Under the pieces are notes generated by a model. The model worked only from the letters and a program-made list of their open reading frames with translations, did not search any database and was not told the origin of the DNA. The position numbers and the translations under genes were made by a program. Below are positions 1 through 7,311 of a DNA stretch of 40,074 nucleotides, one piece after another (positions within the stretch are counted from its first letter, which is position 1; every line of letters begins with the position of its first letter). Origin of the DNA: Paenarthrobacter sp. Z7-10 (lineage in GTDB: Bacteria > Actinomycetota > Actinomycetes > Actinomycetales > Micrococcaceae); assembly GCF_026932795.1 (NCBI RefSeq), contig NZ_JADPVH010000038.1:1-40074 (forward strand), given 5' to 3'.

Positions 1-194
1 GATTCGCTGCTCCGGTAACGAATCCTCAGCCGGGCGACTTCATTTACTACGCAGACGGAGGCATGGGCTTTTCGCATAACGCCATCTACATCGGGGGCGG
101 CATGGCTATCCACAGCGGTTGGAACGGCAGCCAGACAATCGTTTTCAGTGTCAACATCGGATCGGGACCGTCGTACTACAGGGTCATCGGCTAA
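1..194 (+). CDS. NlpC/P60-like peptidoglycan hydrolase, C-terminal end (5' partial)
   Basis: Only the last 63 codons are in the window, read in the frame that starts at base 3 and stops with TAA at 192-194. The visible segment has a PQPGDFIYY motif followed by HNAIYIGGGMAIHS. This is the usual order of the NlpC/P60 fold: a PGD turn, then the strand carrying the catalytic histidine, then an aliphatic strand. The catalytic cysteine would lie upstream of the window, so activity cannot be judged. Proteins of this family cleave cell-wall peptide stems outside the cell. A strong hairpin terminator begins about 30 bases after the stop. A different secreted CHAP-like or transglutaminase-like fold is possible, but the motif order favours NlpC/P60. 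Confidence 0.72.
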   Translation, partial: FAAPVTNPQPGDFIYYADGGMGFSHNAIYIGGGMAIHSGWNGSQTIVFSVNIGSGPSYYRVIG

Positions 195-224
195 GAACCG
201 GCCAACAACTCAACAGCACGGGGC

Positions 225-262
225 AAAGTGCCCGACCAGGCCTCCGGTCGGGCACTTTTCTT
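225..262 (+). terminator. Rho-independent terminator after the NlpC/P60-like gene
   Basis: The arms GTGCCCGACC (228-237) and GGTCGGGCAC (246-255) pair perfectly. Three flanking A:T pairs extend the stem, and the run TTTTCTT follows directly on the plus strand. The loop is 8 nt. It closes the plus-strand gene that ends at 194. Confidence 0.9.
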
Positions 263-554
263 CCCACCCGGTTCTCTTCGCGGCGGCCGCGGCTGTGGTC
301 CTTGTGCTGATCTTCGCCGCCTCCGGACGGGCAGCCACGCAGAAGGCGACTCGTTCCTCGGCGTGCTGCTGACCGCCTGACCATTTTTGGCGGGCTGGTG
401 GCTGGCTTGACACTCGTTTCAGGAAACAGTCGCTCTAGGAACGGCCCCGATGAACACAGTGGACCGTGCTGACCGGGATACCCCAAGACCCGAAAACGCT
501 GTATGTAAAAGCGAAATCTCATCTTTTCCTGATCGACGCCGGGAGTGGAGCGGG
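263..554. other. Intergenic stretch between terminator and sortase remnant
   Basis: About 290 bases between the plus-strand terminator and the 3' end of the minus-strand sortase remnant. Short open frames cross it on both strands, but none has a convincing ribosome binding site or recognisable protein. No clear hairpin-plus-T-run terminator for the minus-strand genes was found. Confidence 0.5.
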
Positions 555-1121
555 TTAGGCGCGGTGGCTGCTGATGAGGTGCGCATAGACAACGGTGTTG
601 TCGTCGTAAAGGTTGGTGGCGGGGTTGTACCCGCCGCAGGTGATCAACCGGATCTCGGGCCGGTTGGTGTTGCCGTACACATCCAGGGTCGGAAAGGTGG
701 CTTTCTTGAAATCAGCGAGCCTGTCCACCTGGAAAACGGCCACGCTACGATCGGCACGGGTGACGGAAAACGTCTGGCCCGGCTTCAGTTCGCGCAACCG
801 GTAAAAAATTCCGACGTTGCTGGTCGTGGAGTTCACATGACCCAAAATCACGGACGGTCCCAACGCACCGGGCGTAGGCGAATACTTATACCACCCTGCC
901 GGAGATCCGGCCTCACCCGGAGGAACAGCGGCCATACCATCGGAGGCCTTCCCAACTCCAACAACGACGAATGCACCCCGATCACCGGGATATCAACACT
1001 GACCGGCTTGGACTCCGGTAGCACCGGACCCAGCGCCGCCGGCTTCGGCACCGCCGACGGCGATACGGACGCCTTCGGCGTCGGGACCGTCGTTGTCGGG
1101 GCCGTCGTTGCTGGAGCGCTC
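555..1121 (-). pseudogene. Class F sortase remnant: N-terminus lost and one-base frameshift
   Basis: The C-terminal part (935 down to 555) is a clear class F-like sortase core. It has a PPGEAGSPAGWY segment, the histidine motif ILGHVNS (His near 837-839) and the cysteine motif IRLITCGG (Cys near 636-638). The preceding segment, with a Thr/Pro/Ser-rich linker followed by PVSVDIPVIGVHSSLLELG, lies in another frame. Reading through would need one extra base at about 949-950, where GGGAAGG stands where LGK-ASDG would require GGGAAAGG. No signal peptide or start precedes the linker: upstream of about 1121 the sequence belongs to a DUF3105 gene. The arginine often found shortly after the sortase Cys is not obvious. 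Class F sortases are actinobacterial surface transpeptidases. This copy should be inactive unless the sequence contains errors. Confidence 0.8.
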
Positions 1122-1496
1122 GTGTTCCAGCGAGTGAACGGCGCGTTGCTCATCGACGGACTTGACGTAGACACCGCAGTTCGTCCACGAACTTGAGTGA
1201 TCACCACCGACGCCCGGGTGCTGTGGGTAGGTGACCGGCGTATCGACATGCTGACGGGTAAGTTTGCTGAATGTCCGGACGCCGGCGATAGGTTTTTTGG
1301 CCGCCTCCGCTAGTGCGTTGTTCTGTTGGATTCCGCCGACGACGACGATCGTGACGGCGGTGATGATCGCCGCCAGCAGCAGGGCGAACCCACCGTAAAT
1401 CAGGACGTTGCGCTTGCGCCGCTTGGCCCGGTGACCGGCGTAGACGGCGTCGATGATGACCTGCCGTTCCGTGCTGCGTTGTTTGGCCTTGCTCAT
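993..1496 (-). pseudogene. DUF3105 membrane protein, truncated and fused out of frame to sortase sequence
   Basis: The N-terminus is cytoplasmic and basic (KRRKR near residue 27), followed by one membrane segment (about residues 31-55). A DUF3105 domain follows with GVGGDHSSSWTNCGVY and AVHSLEH. In intact members the sequence continues after HSLEHG into a conserved second half. Here homology stops after residue 125 (base about 1121). The frame then runs through the Ser/Thr/Pro linker of the neighbouring sortase in the wrong frame until a TGA at 993-995. A deletion that removed the DUF3105 3' half and the sortase 5' end explains this. The start ATG overlaps the lgt stop (ATGA), so it was translationally coupled to lgt. 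DUF3105 function is not established; it often accompanies copper and lipoprotein genes. Confidence 0.8.
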
Positions 1497-2416
1497 TCGC
1501 TGTCTCCTTTTTCCGCTGCACTGTTTCCTGCCGGGACGCTTTGCCCGCTTTCCCCGGCGTCACCCTCCACGACAGCCGAGCGAGGCCTGCCCCGGAGCAA
1601 GACGAAGGCAATCACTCCGCCTAGGAAGATCAGTCCCGAAACCCAGGTGTTCACCCGCAGCCCCAGGATGGTGTTGGCATAGTCGGAACGGAGCAGTTCG
1701 AAGTTGAACCTGCCCGCCGTATAGATCACGACATAGAGAGCGAAGACGGAGCCCGCGCCGAGCCGGAATTTGCGGTCCAGGAACATCAGCAGGGCCGCGC
1801 CCGCGAGGGACCACAATGACTCATAAAGAAAGGTTGGCTGAAAGTACCCCAAAACCAAGGGGGCACCGGCCGCATCGGTGATGGCATGGCCGGAGGCGAA
1901 GTCCATCCGATGGATCTGCAGTTTCCACGGCAGAGTGGTCGGGTCGCCGTAGAGTTCGTTGTTGAACCAGTTGCCCCACCGGCCCAGCCCCTGGGCGATC
2001 AGCAGGCCGGGGGCGGCTGAGTCGATCAGGGTGGTGAAGGGAACATTGTGCCGACGGCAGCCAATGTACGCCCCGAGCAGTCCCAGTGCCACGGCACCCC
2101 AGATCCCCAGTCCCCCGTCCCAGATCTTGAGTGCGTTCCAGGGATTCTTACCCGGCAGGAAGTAGAGTTCCGGATCCGTCACAACGTGGTACAGACGTCC
2201 ACCGATGATGCCGAAGGGCACCGCCCAGACGGTAATGTCAAGTATCACACCCGGCCTGCCCCCACGGGCAGTGAGGCGGCGCCCTGCCAGCCAGGTGGCA
2301 AAGATGATGCCCGCCAGGATGCACAAAGCGTAAAACCGGATCGTCAGTGGCCCCAGCGCGAACGCGTCGACGGTCGGTGAGGGGAAAAAGAGGTCAGATG
2401 CTGCCGCAGGATTCAT
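1493..2416 (-). CDS. lgt: Prolipoprotein diacylglyceryl transferase (Lgt)
   Basis: Lgt moves a diacylglyceryl group from phosphatidylglycerol onto the lipobox cysteine of prolipoproteins in the plasma membrane. The 307-residue product is multi-spanning and has the family signature GRWGNWFNNELYG at residues 145-157. The WDGGLGIWGAVALG segment (about 99-112) corresponds to the conserved WxGGL..HG loop. Arg-rich loops and a C-terminal membrane helix are also visible. The length fits the family. It lies 12 bases after the multicopper oxidase gene and overlaps the DUF3105 start by 4 bases, so it is part of this operon. Three upstream genes in the same cassette encode lipobox proteins, which suggests this is a second, cassette-dedicated lgt. 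The housekeeping copy, normally near trp genes in actinobacteria, is not in the window. Confidence 0.95.
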   Translation of the reverse strand: MNPAAASDLFFPSPTVDAFALGPLTIRFYALCILAGIIFATWLAGRRLTARGGRPGVILDITVWAVPFGIIGGRLYHVVTDPELYFLPGKNPWNALKIWDGGLGIWGAVALGLLGAYIGCRRHNVPFTTLIDSAAPGLLIAQGLGRWGNWFNNELYGDPTTLPWKLQIHRMDFASGHAITDAAGAPLVLGYFQPTFLYESLWSLAGAALLMFLDRKFRLGAGSVFALYVVIYTAGRFNFELLRSDYANTILGLRVNTWVSGLIFLGGVIAFVLLRGRPRSAVVEGDAGESGQSVPAGNSAAEKGDSE

Positions 2417-2428
2417 GATGGACCTGTC

Positions 2429-4042
2429 TTAGGTGGTGTAGGAGAAGACGCCCATCATGCCGCGCTCGGCATGATAGGCATTGTGGCAGTGGGTGAGCCA
2501 TTGTCCCGGGTTATCGGCATCAAAGCGGACGGTGACGCTCTGCTTGGGCCTAACGATGACCGTGTCCTTACGTGCACCGGACTCGCCGACCTGGAAAGTG
2601 TGCCCGTGGATGTGCATCGGATGCCACATGTCCGTGTCGTTAATGAACTTCACCTCCACACGCTCGCCGATCTTAACCTCAAAGGCGTTGGCAAAGGGTG
2701 TGGTCATGTCGAAGCGGTGCCCGTTGATGCCCCAGTCGTACATGCCCATCCCGCCGGTCAGGTGCAGTGCATGGACCCGGTCCGGTGTTTTGGACGGCAA
2801 GACCACGGCGGGATCGGCGGTGAGCTGACCGCTGTCGACGACTGTCCCCTCCAGCCTGGCCGGCAGCCCCGCCATGGCCGGCGCTGTTCCGGTCCCCGTG
2901 GAAACTAGCCCGTAGGAGCGTTGACCCTTGCCTTCGGCAAGCGCCAGCACCGGAGTGTAACCGTCCCGTACGGTCAGGAGAGCATCGATGCGTTCCCCCA
3001 TACCCAGCACGACGGCGTCAACCTCCTTATGCACGACAGGGAACCCATCGGTGTGGGTGAGGGTGATTTTTTGGCCCGGGACCCCAACACGATAGGCGGT
3101 ATCCCCCGCGGCGTTGATGATGCGTAGCCGGACACGCTCCCCCGGCTTCGCGTCAAACGTTTCCGGCCGCTCTGGTGTCTTGCCGTTGAAGAGGTGCACC
3201 GGATACTTCACGTCCCCGGCATCCCCGCCCAGGAAATCACTGCGCGCACCCATCAGCATGTATCCGCCGGACATCCCGCCCGCGGACGGGGAGGCTGAGG
3301 ACATTGGAGCCCCGGAGCCCATGTCCATCCCGGACATCGACGCCATAGCCGAAGACGGCGGGCTGCTACTTTGTCCCATACCTGACATTCCAGCCATTCC
3401 AGTCATTCCCCTGGACAGTCCCTTCAGGACGTCCCCCGGTGTTCCATCAAGGCCGTCAATCCAGTCATCGAGCACGATGACCCAGTCCTTGTCATAGCTG
3501 AGGGGTTCATTCGGGTCCTCGATGATCAGGGCACCGTAGAGGGCACGCTCGCGCTGCATCTCCACATGCGAGTGGTACCAGTAGGTTCCAGGATGCGGCA
3601 GTTTGAAGCTGTAATTGTAGGAGGCCCCGGCGGCTATCGCCTGCTGCGTAACGTTGGGAACGCCGTCGTCGTTGTTGCGCAGCGCAAGCCCATGCCAATG
3701 GATACTGGTGCCATCCTTGAGCCCATTAACCACCGTGGCATCAAGCTGGTCACCGACCTTGCCCCGAATGACCGGGGCGGCGAGCGAGCCGTTGTATCCC
3801 CACGTGGTGATGGACTTCCCCGCCAAGGTCGTGGTGAAGGCGCCGGGAGACAGCTTCTGGCGGACCGTGGCGCCAGTGGAGGCACGCCGGGATTCGTACC
3901 GCGCGATCGACGGGTCGCCGGGCATGATCCTATTGGTTTTCCGGGCGGCCGGGGCGTTCGGTGCGCAGGCGGCCAGTGCGGCGGCAGCGGTGGCCGCCAC
4001 GGAGAGGCCGAAGAAACTGCGCCGGTTCAGTTGGTTGTTCAT
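2429..4042 (-). CDS. Multicopper oxidase, Tat-exported lipoprotein with Met-rich segment
   Basis: The 537-residue product starts with a twin-arginine motif (NRRSFFGL, residues 6-13) and a hydrophobic stretch ending in LAAC (lipobox Cys 26), predicting Tat export and lipid anchoring. All four copper-site motifs are present: HWHG (115-118), HSH (157-159), HPMHIHGH (474-481) and HCHNAYHAERGMM (518-530), with Cys 519 and axial Met 529 for type 1 copper. A Met/Gly/Ser-rich insertion at residues 213-264 contains 12 methionines, like the copper-binding region of CueO. The likely role is oxidation of Cu(I) outside the membrane for copper tolerance. Laccase-like activity on other substrates is possible. 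CcdA-like and lgt genes flank it on the same strand. Confidence 0.95.
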   Translation of the reverse strand: MNNQLNRRSFFGLSVAATAAAALAACAPNAPAARKTNRIMPGDPSIARYESRRASTGATVRQKLSPGAFTTTLAGKSITTWGYNGSLAAPVIRGKVGDQLDATVVNGLKDGTSIHWHGLALRNNDDGVPNVTQQAIAAGASYNYSFKLPHPGTYWYHSHVEMQRERALYGALIIEDPNEPLSYDKDWVIVLDDWIDGLDGTPGDVLKGLSRGMTGMAGMSGMGQSSSPPSSAMASMSGMDMGSGAPMSSASPSAGGMSGGYMLMGARSDFLGGDAGDVKYPVHLFNGKTPERPETFDAKPGERVRLRIINAAGDTAYRVGVPGQKITLTHTDGFPVVHKEVDAVVLGMGERIDALLTVRDGYTPVLALAEGKGQRSYGLVSTGTGTAPAMAGLPARLEGTVVDSGQLTADPAVVLPSKTPDRVHALHLTGGMGMYDWGINGHRFDMTTPFANAFEVKIGERVEVKFINDTDMWHPMHIHGHTFQVGESGARKDTVIVRPKQSVTVRFDADNPGQWLTHCHNAYHAERGMMGVFSYTT

Positions 4043-4097
4043 GTTCCGATTCCTTGGATGTAAGTCAAACGGTGGGTGGGTCTCGGCTGGCGGGCAG

Positions 4098-4847
4098 TCA
4101 CACCGGGGTGAGGTACGTACCGGAGAGGTTCTGGAGCTGATAGATCCATTGCATCCAGACTCCCGTGACCATCAGCAGCCCCAGAACGATCAGCATCGAG
4201 GCGCCGGCAATGTTGACCACCCGGATGTGCCGTCGGATGACGCTCAGCACCCGGGATACCCAGTTCAGGCCCAGGGCAACCAGGGTGAACGGGATACCCA
4301 GGCCCAGGCAATAGATGAACGCCAACAGGGCGCCACGCCAGGCGTTGCCGGAGGTGACGCTCAGAGCCAACACCGCGCTCAAAGTCGGCCCCATACACGG
4401 CGTCCAGCCCAGACCAAAGACGACTCCCAGGACCGGGGCGCCCGCCAGGCCGGTCCGACGGGTCAGGTTCAGCTTTCTGGTTTGCTGCAGCCAGGAAAAC
4501 TTTCCCAGCAACACCAATCCCATGACAATGACAACACCTCCGAGCACCCGCATCAGTGGATCCTGCCAGCGCACCAACCATGCCCCGATAGCGCCAAACG
4601 CCGCACCATATACGGTGAAAACAGCGCCGAAGCCCAGGATGAACAGCCCCACACCGACCAGCACCCGGCGCCGGTTCCGCGGCTGGCCCGGATCCGTCAG
4701 CCCGGAGACGTAGCCCAGGTACCCGGGAACCAGCGGCAAGATACAGGGGGAGAGAAAGGACACCACACCGGCGATCAACGCCAACGGGATGGCGATAACG
4801 AGCGCTCCGGAGGTGACCGTAGTGGCGAAGAAGTGACCGATATTCAT
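4098..4847 (-). CDS. CcdA-like thiol-disulfide transporter (cytochrome c biogenesis protein family)
   Basis: A 249-residue integral membrane protein with about six membrane helices. Each half carries a redox cysteine in a Pro-rich motif: [15 protein letters not shown] (Cys 35) and [10 protein letters not shown] (Cys 151). These are hallmarks of CcdA and the DsbD membrane domain, which carry electrons from cytoplasmic thioredoxin to extracytoplasmic thiol proteins. It sits between the multicopper oxidase and the propeller lipoprotein, 5 bases after the latter. In this setting it may keep copper-site or structural cysteines reduced outside the membrane, rather than serving haem attachment; that is inference. 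No ResB/ResC genes are adjacent, which argues against a cytochrome c maturation operon here. Confidence 0.93.
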   Translation of the reverse strand: MNIGHFFATTVTSGALVIAIPLALIAGVVSFLSPCILPLVPGYLGYVSGLTDPGQPRNRRRVLVGVGLFILGFGAVFTVYGAAFGAIGAWLVRWQDPLMRVLGGVVIVMGLVLLGKFSWLQQTRKLNLTRRTGLAGAPVLGVVFGLGWTPCMGPTLSAVLALSVTSGNAWRGALLAFIYCLGLGIPFTLVALGLNWVSRVLSVIRRHIRVVNIAGASMLIVLGLLMVTGVWMQWIYQLQNLSGTYLTPV

Positions 4848-4852
4848 CGGTT

Positions 4853-5725
4853 TTAGGAGGCTATCGCCGGGTGGAAGGTGGCTCCGCCGTCGGTGGAGAC
4901 TTGAACCCCGGTATCAGTCGCGGCCCAGATCCACGGTTTTCCCGGGGATCCTTCGATAGCCGCGATCGCCTCCACCTGCCCCGGCACCTGACCTGTTGCG
5001 GTCCACGTCCGCCCGGCATCGCTGGACGTATACACCGCCCCGGCCGGAGAGACCCCGGCAACCTCCGCGGCCGTGGCGAAAGCAGCGAACTGGATCACCG
5101 GAGCCGCGGCATTAAGCTGCCAGGTCTTCCCACCATCTGGGGACCGTTGCACACCCTGCTCTGTGGTGGCAAGCACATCCGGTGACCCCGGGCTAGCGGC
5201 CAGCACGGCGGGGGCGAAGGACGTCGTCGTCGTACTCCATTTTTTGCCGTCCGTACTGGTACGAAGTGCGCCGTCAAAACCGATAAGTCCTCCACGGCTG
5301 TAGGTCAGCGCATGGAAGTCGGATTCGCCCTGGCGGCTCACCGGCTGCCAGCTCACCCCGCCATCAATGGACTTGATAAGCCCCACGGGATTCGAAAGGG
5401 CGGATCCTGTGCCGGGGTGCCCCGAGGCGTAGAAGACCTTGGGATCTGAGGTAGGTGTAAAGCCCATCAAATCGATGGTCGGGCCGATCTTGACGGCAGG
5501 TTTCCGCGTCACATCGTAGAGACCTTCATGGGTGGCCAACAGGACGCGCCCGGACATGGCCTCCACACTGATGCCGTGGACGTGAGCGGCAGGAGGCGCC
5601 ATCGATTCAACCGAAACTGCGGCCGAGGACCCGGCAGAACAGGCCGACAGCAGCAGTGCAAGAGTGGCCACGCCTGCGGCGAAGATACGCTGGTCGACGA
5701 TTTTGGGTGTCGCTTTATTGAACAT
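4853..5725 (-). CDS. F510_1955-like Asp-box beta-propeller lipoprotein
   Basis: The ATG at 5725 is preferred because GGAAAG precedes it by 5 bases; a GTG nine codons upstream lacks this. The 290-residue product has a lipoprotein signal ending in LLLSAC (Cys 29). Four Asp-box/BNR-type turns follow: [24 protein letters not shown] and STDGGATF. They indicate a sialidase or sortilin-like beta-propeller on the cell surface. I recognise it as the family annotated F510_1955 glycosylhydrolase, found with DUF305 and copper genes. No catalytic glycosidase residues could be identified, so hydrolase activity is doubtful. The motif HVHGISVE near residue 48 is typical of the family. Its function in the cassette is unknown; metal or protein binding is possible. 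Confidence 0.85.
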   Translation of the reverse strand: MFNKATPKIVDQRIFAAGVATLALLLSACSAGSSAAVSVESMAPPAAHVHGISVEAMSGRVLLATHEGLYDVTRKPAVKIGPTIDLMGFTPTSDPKVFYASGHPGTGSALSNPVGLIKSIDGGVSWQPVSRQGESDFHALTYSRGGLIGFDGALRTSTDGKKWSTTTTSFAPAVLAASPGSPDVLATTEQGVQRSPDGGKTWQLNAAAPVIQFAAFATAAEVAGVSPAGAVYTSSDAGRTWTATGQVPGQVEAIAAIEGSPGKPWIWAATDTGVQVSTDGGATFHPAIAS

Positions 5726-5810
5726 GAGATCTTTCCAGGGTTTGAATGGCACAATGACGGTGTTCCGGACTGCAGGATTCCACAGCCCGGAATCTGCTGC
5801 CGGATGACGC

Positions 5811-6479
5811 CTAAAGGGCAGCCAGCAGGTCCTTCATATCCTTGAGCTCTGCTTCCTGGGAGGTGACGATGCTCTTGGCCAAGGCAATGGCGTTGGCACT
5901 CTTGCCGTAGCTGGCCTCTTTCTTCGCCATGGTCACCGCGCTCTCATGATGGACCATCATCTGGGACAAAAACAGCTTCGATGCCTCCGCGCCTTGCGCA
6001 GAACCGAGCTTGTTCATGTCCTCCCCGCTCATCATGCCGCTCATGCTTCCCCCGCTTCCCATCGCCGACGGTTCACTCCAGCCGTTCAGCCAGCCGGTCA
6101 TCGTAGCGATTTCCGGGGTCTGCTCGGCCTTGATTTTTTTGGCCAGAGCCGTCACCCGAGGATCGATGTTGGACTTGCCCAGAATCGTGTTGCTCATCTC
6201 CACCGCCTGCTGATGGTGGGGAATCATCATCTGCAGGAACATCGTGTCCGCCGCGCTATGGTCCGCACCAGCCGCCGGAACCGATGCAGGGACATTTGAT
6301 GAGGCAGCCTCGGATGAAACTTCACGCGTGGCGCTGGAGCCGGCAGACGTGCCATGGTCCATGCCCGGCATGCTGCCACCGGCGGAGCTATTCCCAGCGG
6401 AACTGTTCCCGGCGGAGCAACCCGCCAAGGAAATCGCTGCGGCCATTGCGGCAGCGGAAATGATCAGGATTTTCTTCAT
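5811..6479 (-). CDS. DUF305 lipoprotein with duplicated His-His/Met motifs
   Basis: The 222-residue product has a lipoprotein signal (MKKILI..., LAGC with Cys 21) and a Ser/Gly/Met-rich linker including GMDHG. A ferritin-like helical DUF305 domain follows. The domain holds two matching motifs, MMIPHHQQAVEM (84-95) and MMVHHESAVTM (174-184). The pattern Met-Met-x-His-His is typical of DUF305 and has been linked to copper binding. A second Met cluster, GSMSGMMSGEDM, lies at about 144-155. The start is supported by AAGGA nine bases upstream of the ATG. It lies upstream of the propeller gene with an 85-base gap, in the same cassette. The proposed role is extracytoplasmic copper capture or delivery to the oxidase, which is inference from context and motifs. 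Confidence 0.93.
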   Translation of the reverse strand: MKKILIISAAAMAAAISLAGCSAGNSSAGNSSAGGSMPGMDHGTSAGSSATREVSSEAASSNVPASVPAAGADHSAADTMFLQMMIPHHQQAVEMSNTILGKSNIDPRVTALAKKIKAEQTPEIATMTGWLNGWSEPSAMGSGGSMSGMMSGEDMNKLGSAQGAEASKLFLSQMMVHHESAVTMAKKEASYGKSANAIALAKSIVTSQEAELKDMKDLLAAL

Positions 6480-6582
6480 TGACGCAGTCCTTCATAAGAA
6501 TCATGTATTAGATCAAAAGCCGCCGCGCCCATAAAACGCGCACGCCCAGAATGCCCGGAGACTTCACGGACGGGGCATGGAT

Positions 6583-7095
6583 TTACGTGCGGCTGATCGA
6601 AAGCTGATTCAATGAAGGACTGTCAGGGAAGTGAGAGTAATAATTCGGCCCGCCAGCCGAGTGGTGCATCGGTCCCAGAACGGACACGACGCCGGTATCC
6701 GGGGCAGGCGCAAAAGGTATCGAACTACTGGGATAGGGGATACATGCGTCGCTCATGTCCATGGAACTGGGGCAGCCCAACAGGCATCCCCCAGCTCCAG
6801 CACCGCCCGATGCCACCCTTTCGATTGGGGTCCGACCCATTTTCGCTGCGCTGCCATGAGCTCTGTTGGGATGAACCCCAGATTCATTCATGGCCGCCGA
6901 CGAAGTCGGCGTGATGGTAGTCATCGGCATAGCGGGCGGCTGAGAACCCGCAGCTGCCTGCTGTATAGGTGTCGATGGACCGGCTGACAAGGCATGCATT
7001 CCAACAAGGCCAGCAACAACGGCCAGGACAACGACCACCAAACTCGCTCCCCGGAGCAGGAGCCGAACAGCACGGCGCAAAGAGGTGCTGCTCAT
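6583..7095 (-). CDS. Small DUF6153-like membrane or secreted protein
   Basis: The first gene of the minus-strand cassette, 170 residues, with a strong AGGAGG five bases before the ATG. It has a basic N-terminus, one hydrophobic segment (about residues 17-37) ending in GMHALSAG, a low-complexity Pro/Thr/Ala region, and a Cys pair GGCLLGC. A Pro/Ser-rich C-terminus ends in SPSLNQLSISRT. The GMHAL motif after the membrane helix and the SLxxL-type end resemble DUF6153 proteins, small actinobacterial proteins often encoded beside DUF305. Methionines and histidines are scattered (MPMTT, MDMSD, MHH), compatible with metal contact. I assign the family from memory of these features only; the function is not known. 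Confidence 0.65.
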   Translation of the reverse strand: MSSTSLRRAVRLLLRGASLVVVVLAVVAGLVGMHALSAGPSTPIQQAAAGSQPPAMPMTTITPTSSAAMNESGVHPNRAHGSAAKMGRTPIERVASGGAGAGGCLLGCPSSMDMSDACIPYPSSSIPFAPAPDTGVVSVLGPMHHSAGGPNYYSHFPDSPSLNQLSISRT

Positions 7096-7157
7096 GGAAT
7101 CCTCCTGCTCGCTGCCGCTAATGCCTGCCGCCGTTAGTGCGTCACGTCATCCGAGTT

Positions 7158-7175
7158 TCCCTACTTGAGTAGGGA
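7158..7175. promoter_or_regulatory. Palindromic candidate operator of the copper-type cassette
   Basis: TCCCTACTTGAGTAGGGA has perfect 8-bp arms around a 2-nt centre. It lies 62 bases upstream of the DUF6153-like start. It sits about 12 bases downstream of a minus-strand extended -10 (TG-TAGAAT at 7188-7193), so a bound repressor would cover the start of transcription. The TACC/GGTA-like symmetry is reminiscent of metal-sensor operators, but the regulator cannot be named. Confidence 0.5.
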
Positions 7176-7187
7176 CGCTACCAATAG

Positions 7188-7195
7188 ATTCTACA
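7188..7195 (-). promoter_or_regulatory. Candidate extended -10 promoter for the copper-type cassette
   Basis: Read on the minus strand, TGTAGAAT gives an extended -10 (TG directly before TAGAAT). No good -35 hexamer stands 16-18 bases upstream. It faces the DUF6153-like gene and is followed by the palindrome at 7158-7175. Confidence 0.35.
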
Positions 7196-7311
7196 GTTGA
7201 TGACCAGCACTCCTTTGCCGACGCTGGCAAAGCCAGCATCTCAAACAACAAATTGACACCTCCACATCGGAGAGTTCTGTTGATGGCCGTTGAAGTGCGA
7301 GAATCAGCGGT

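Noticed and set aside
3654-4856. A 400-codon plus-strand open frame over the oxidase start and CcdA-like gene
   Set aside because: It is a Gln/Arg-rich shadow frame. Copper and redox motifs establish the minus-strand genes.
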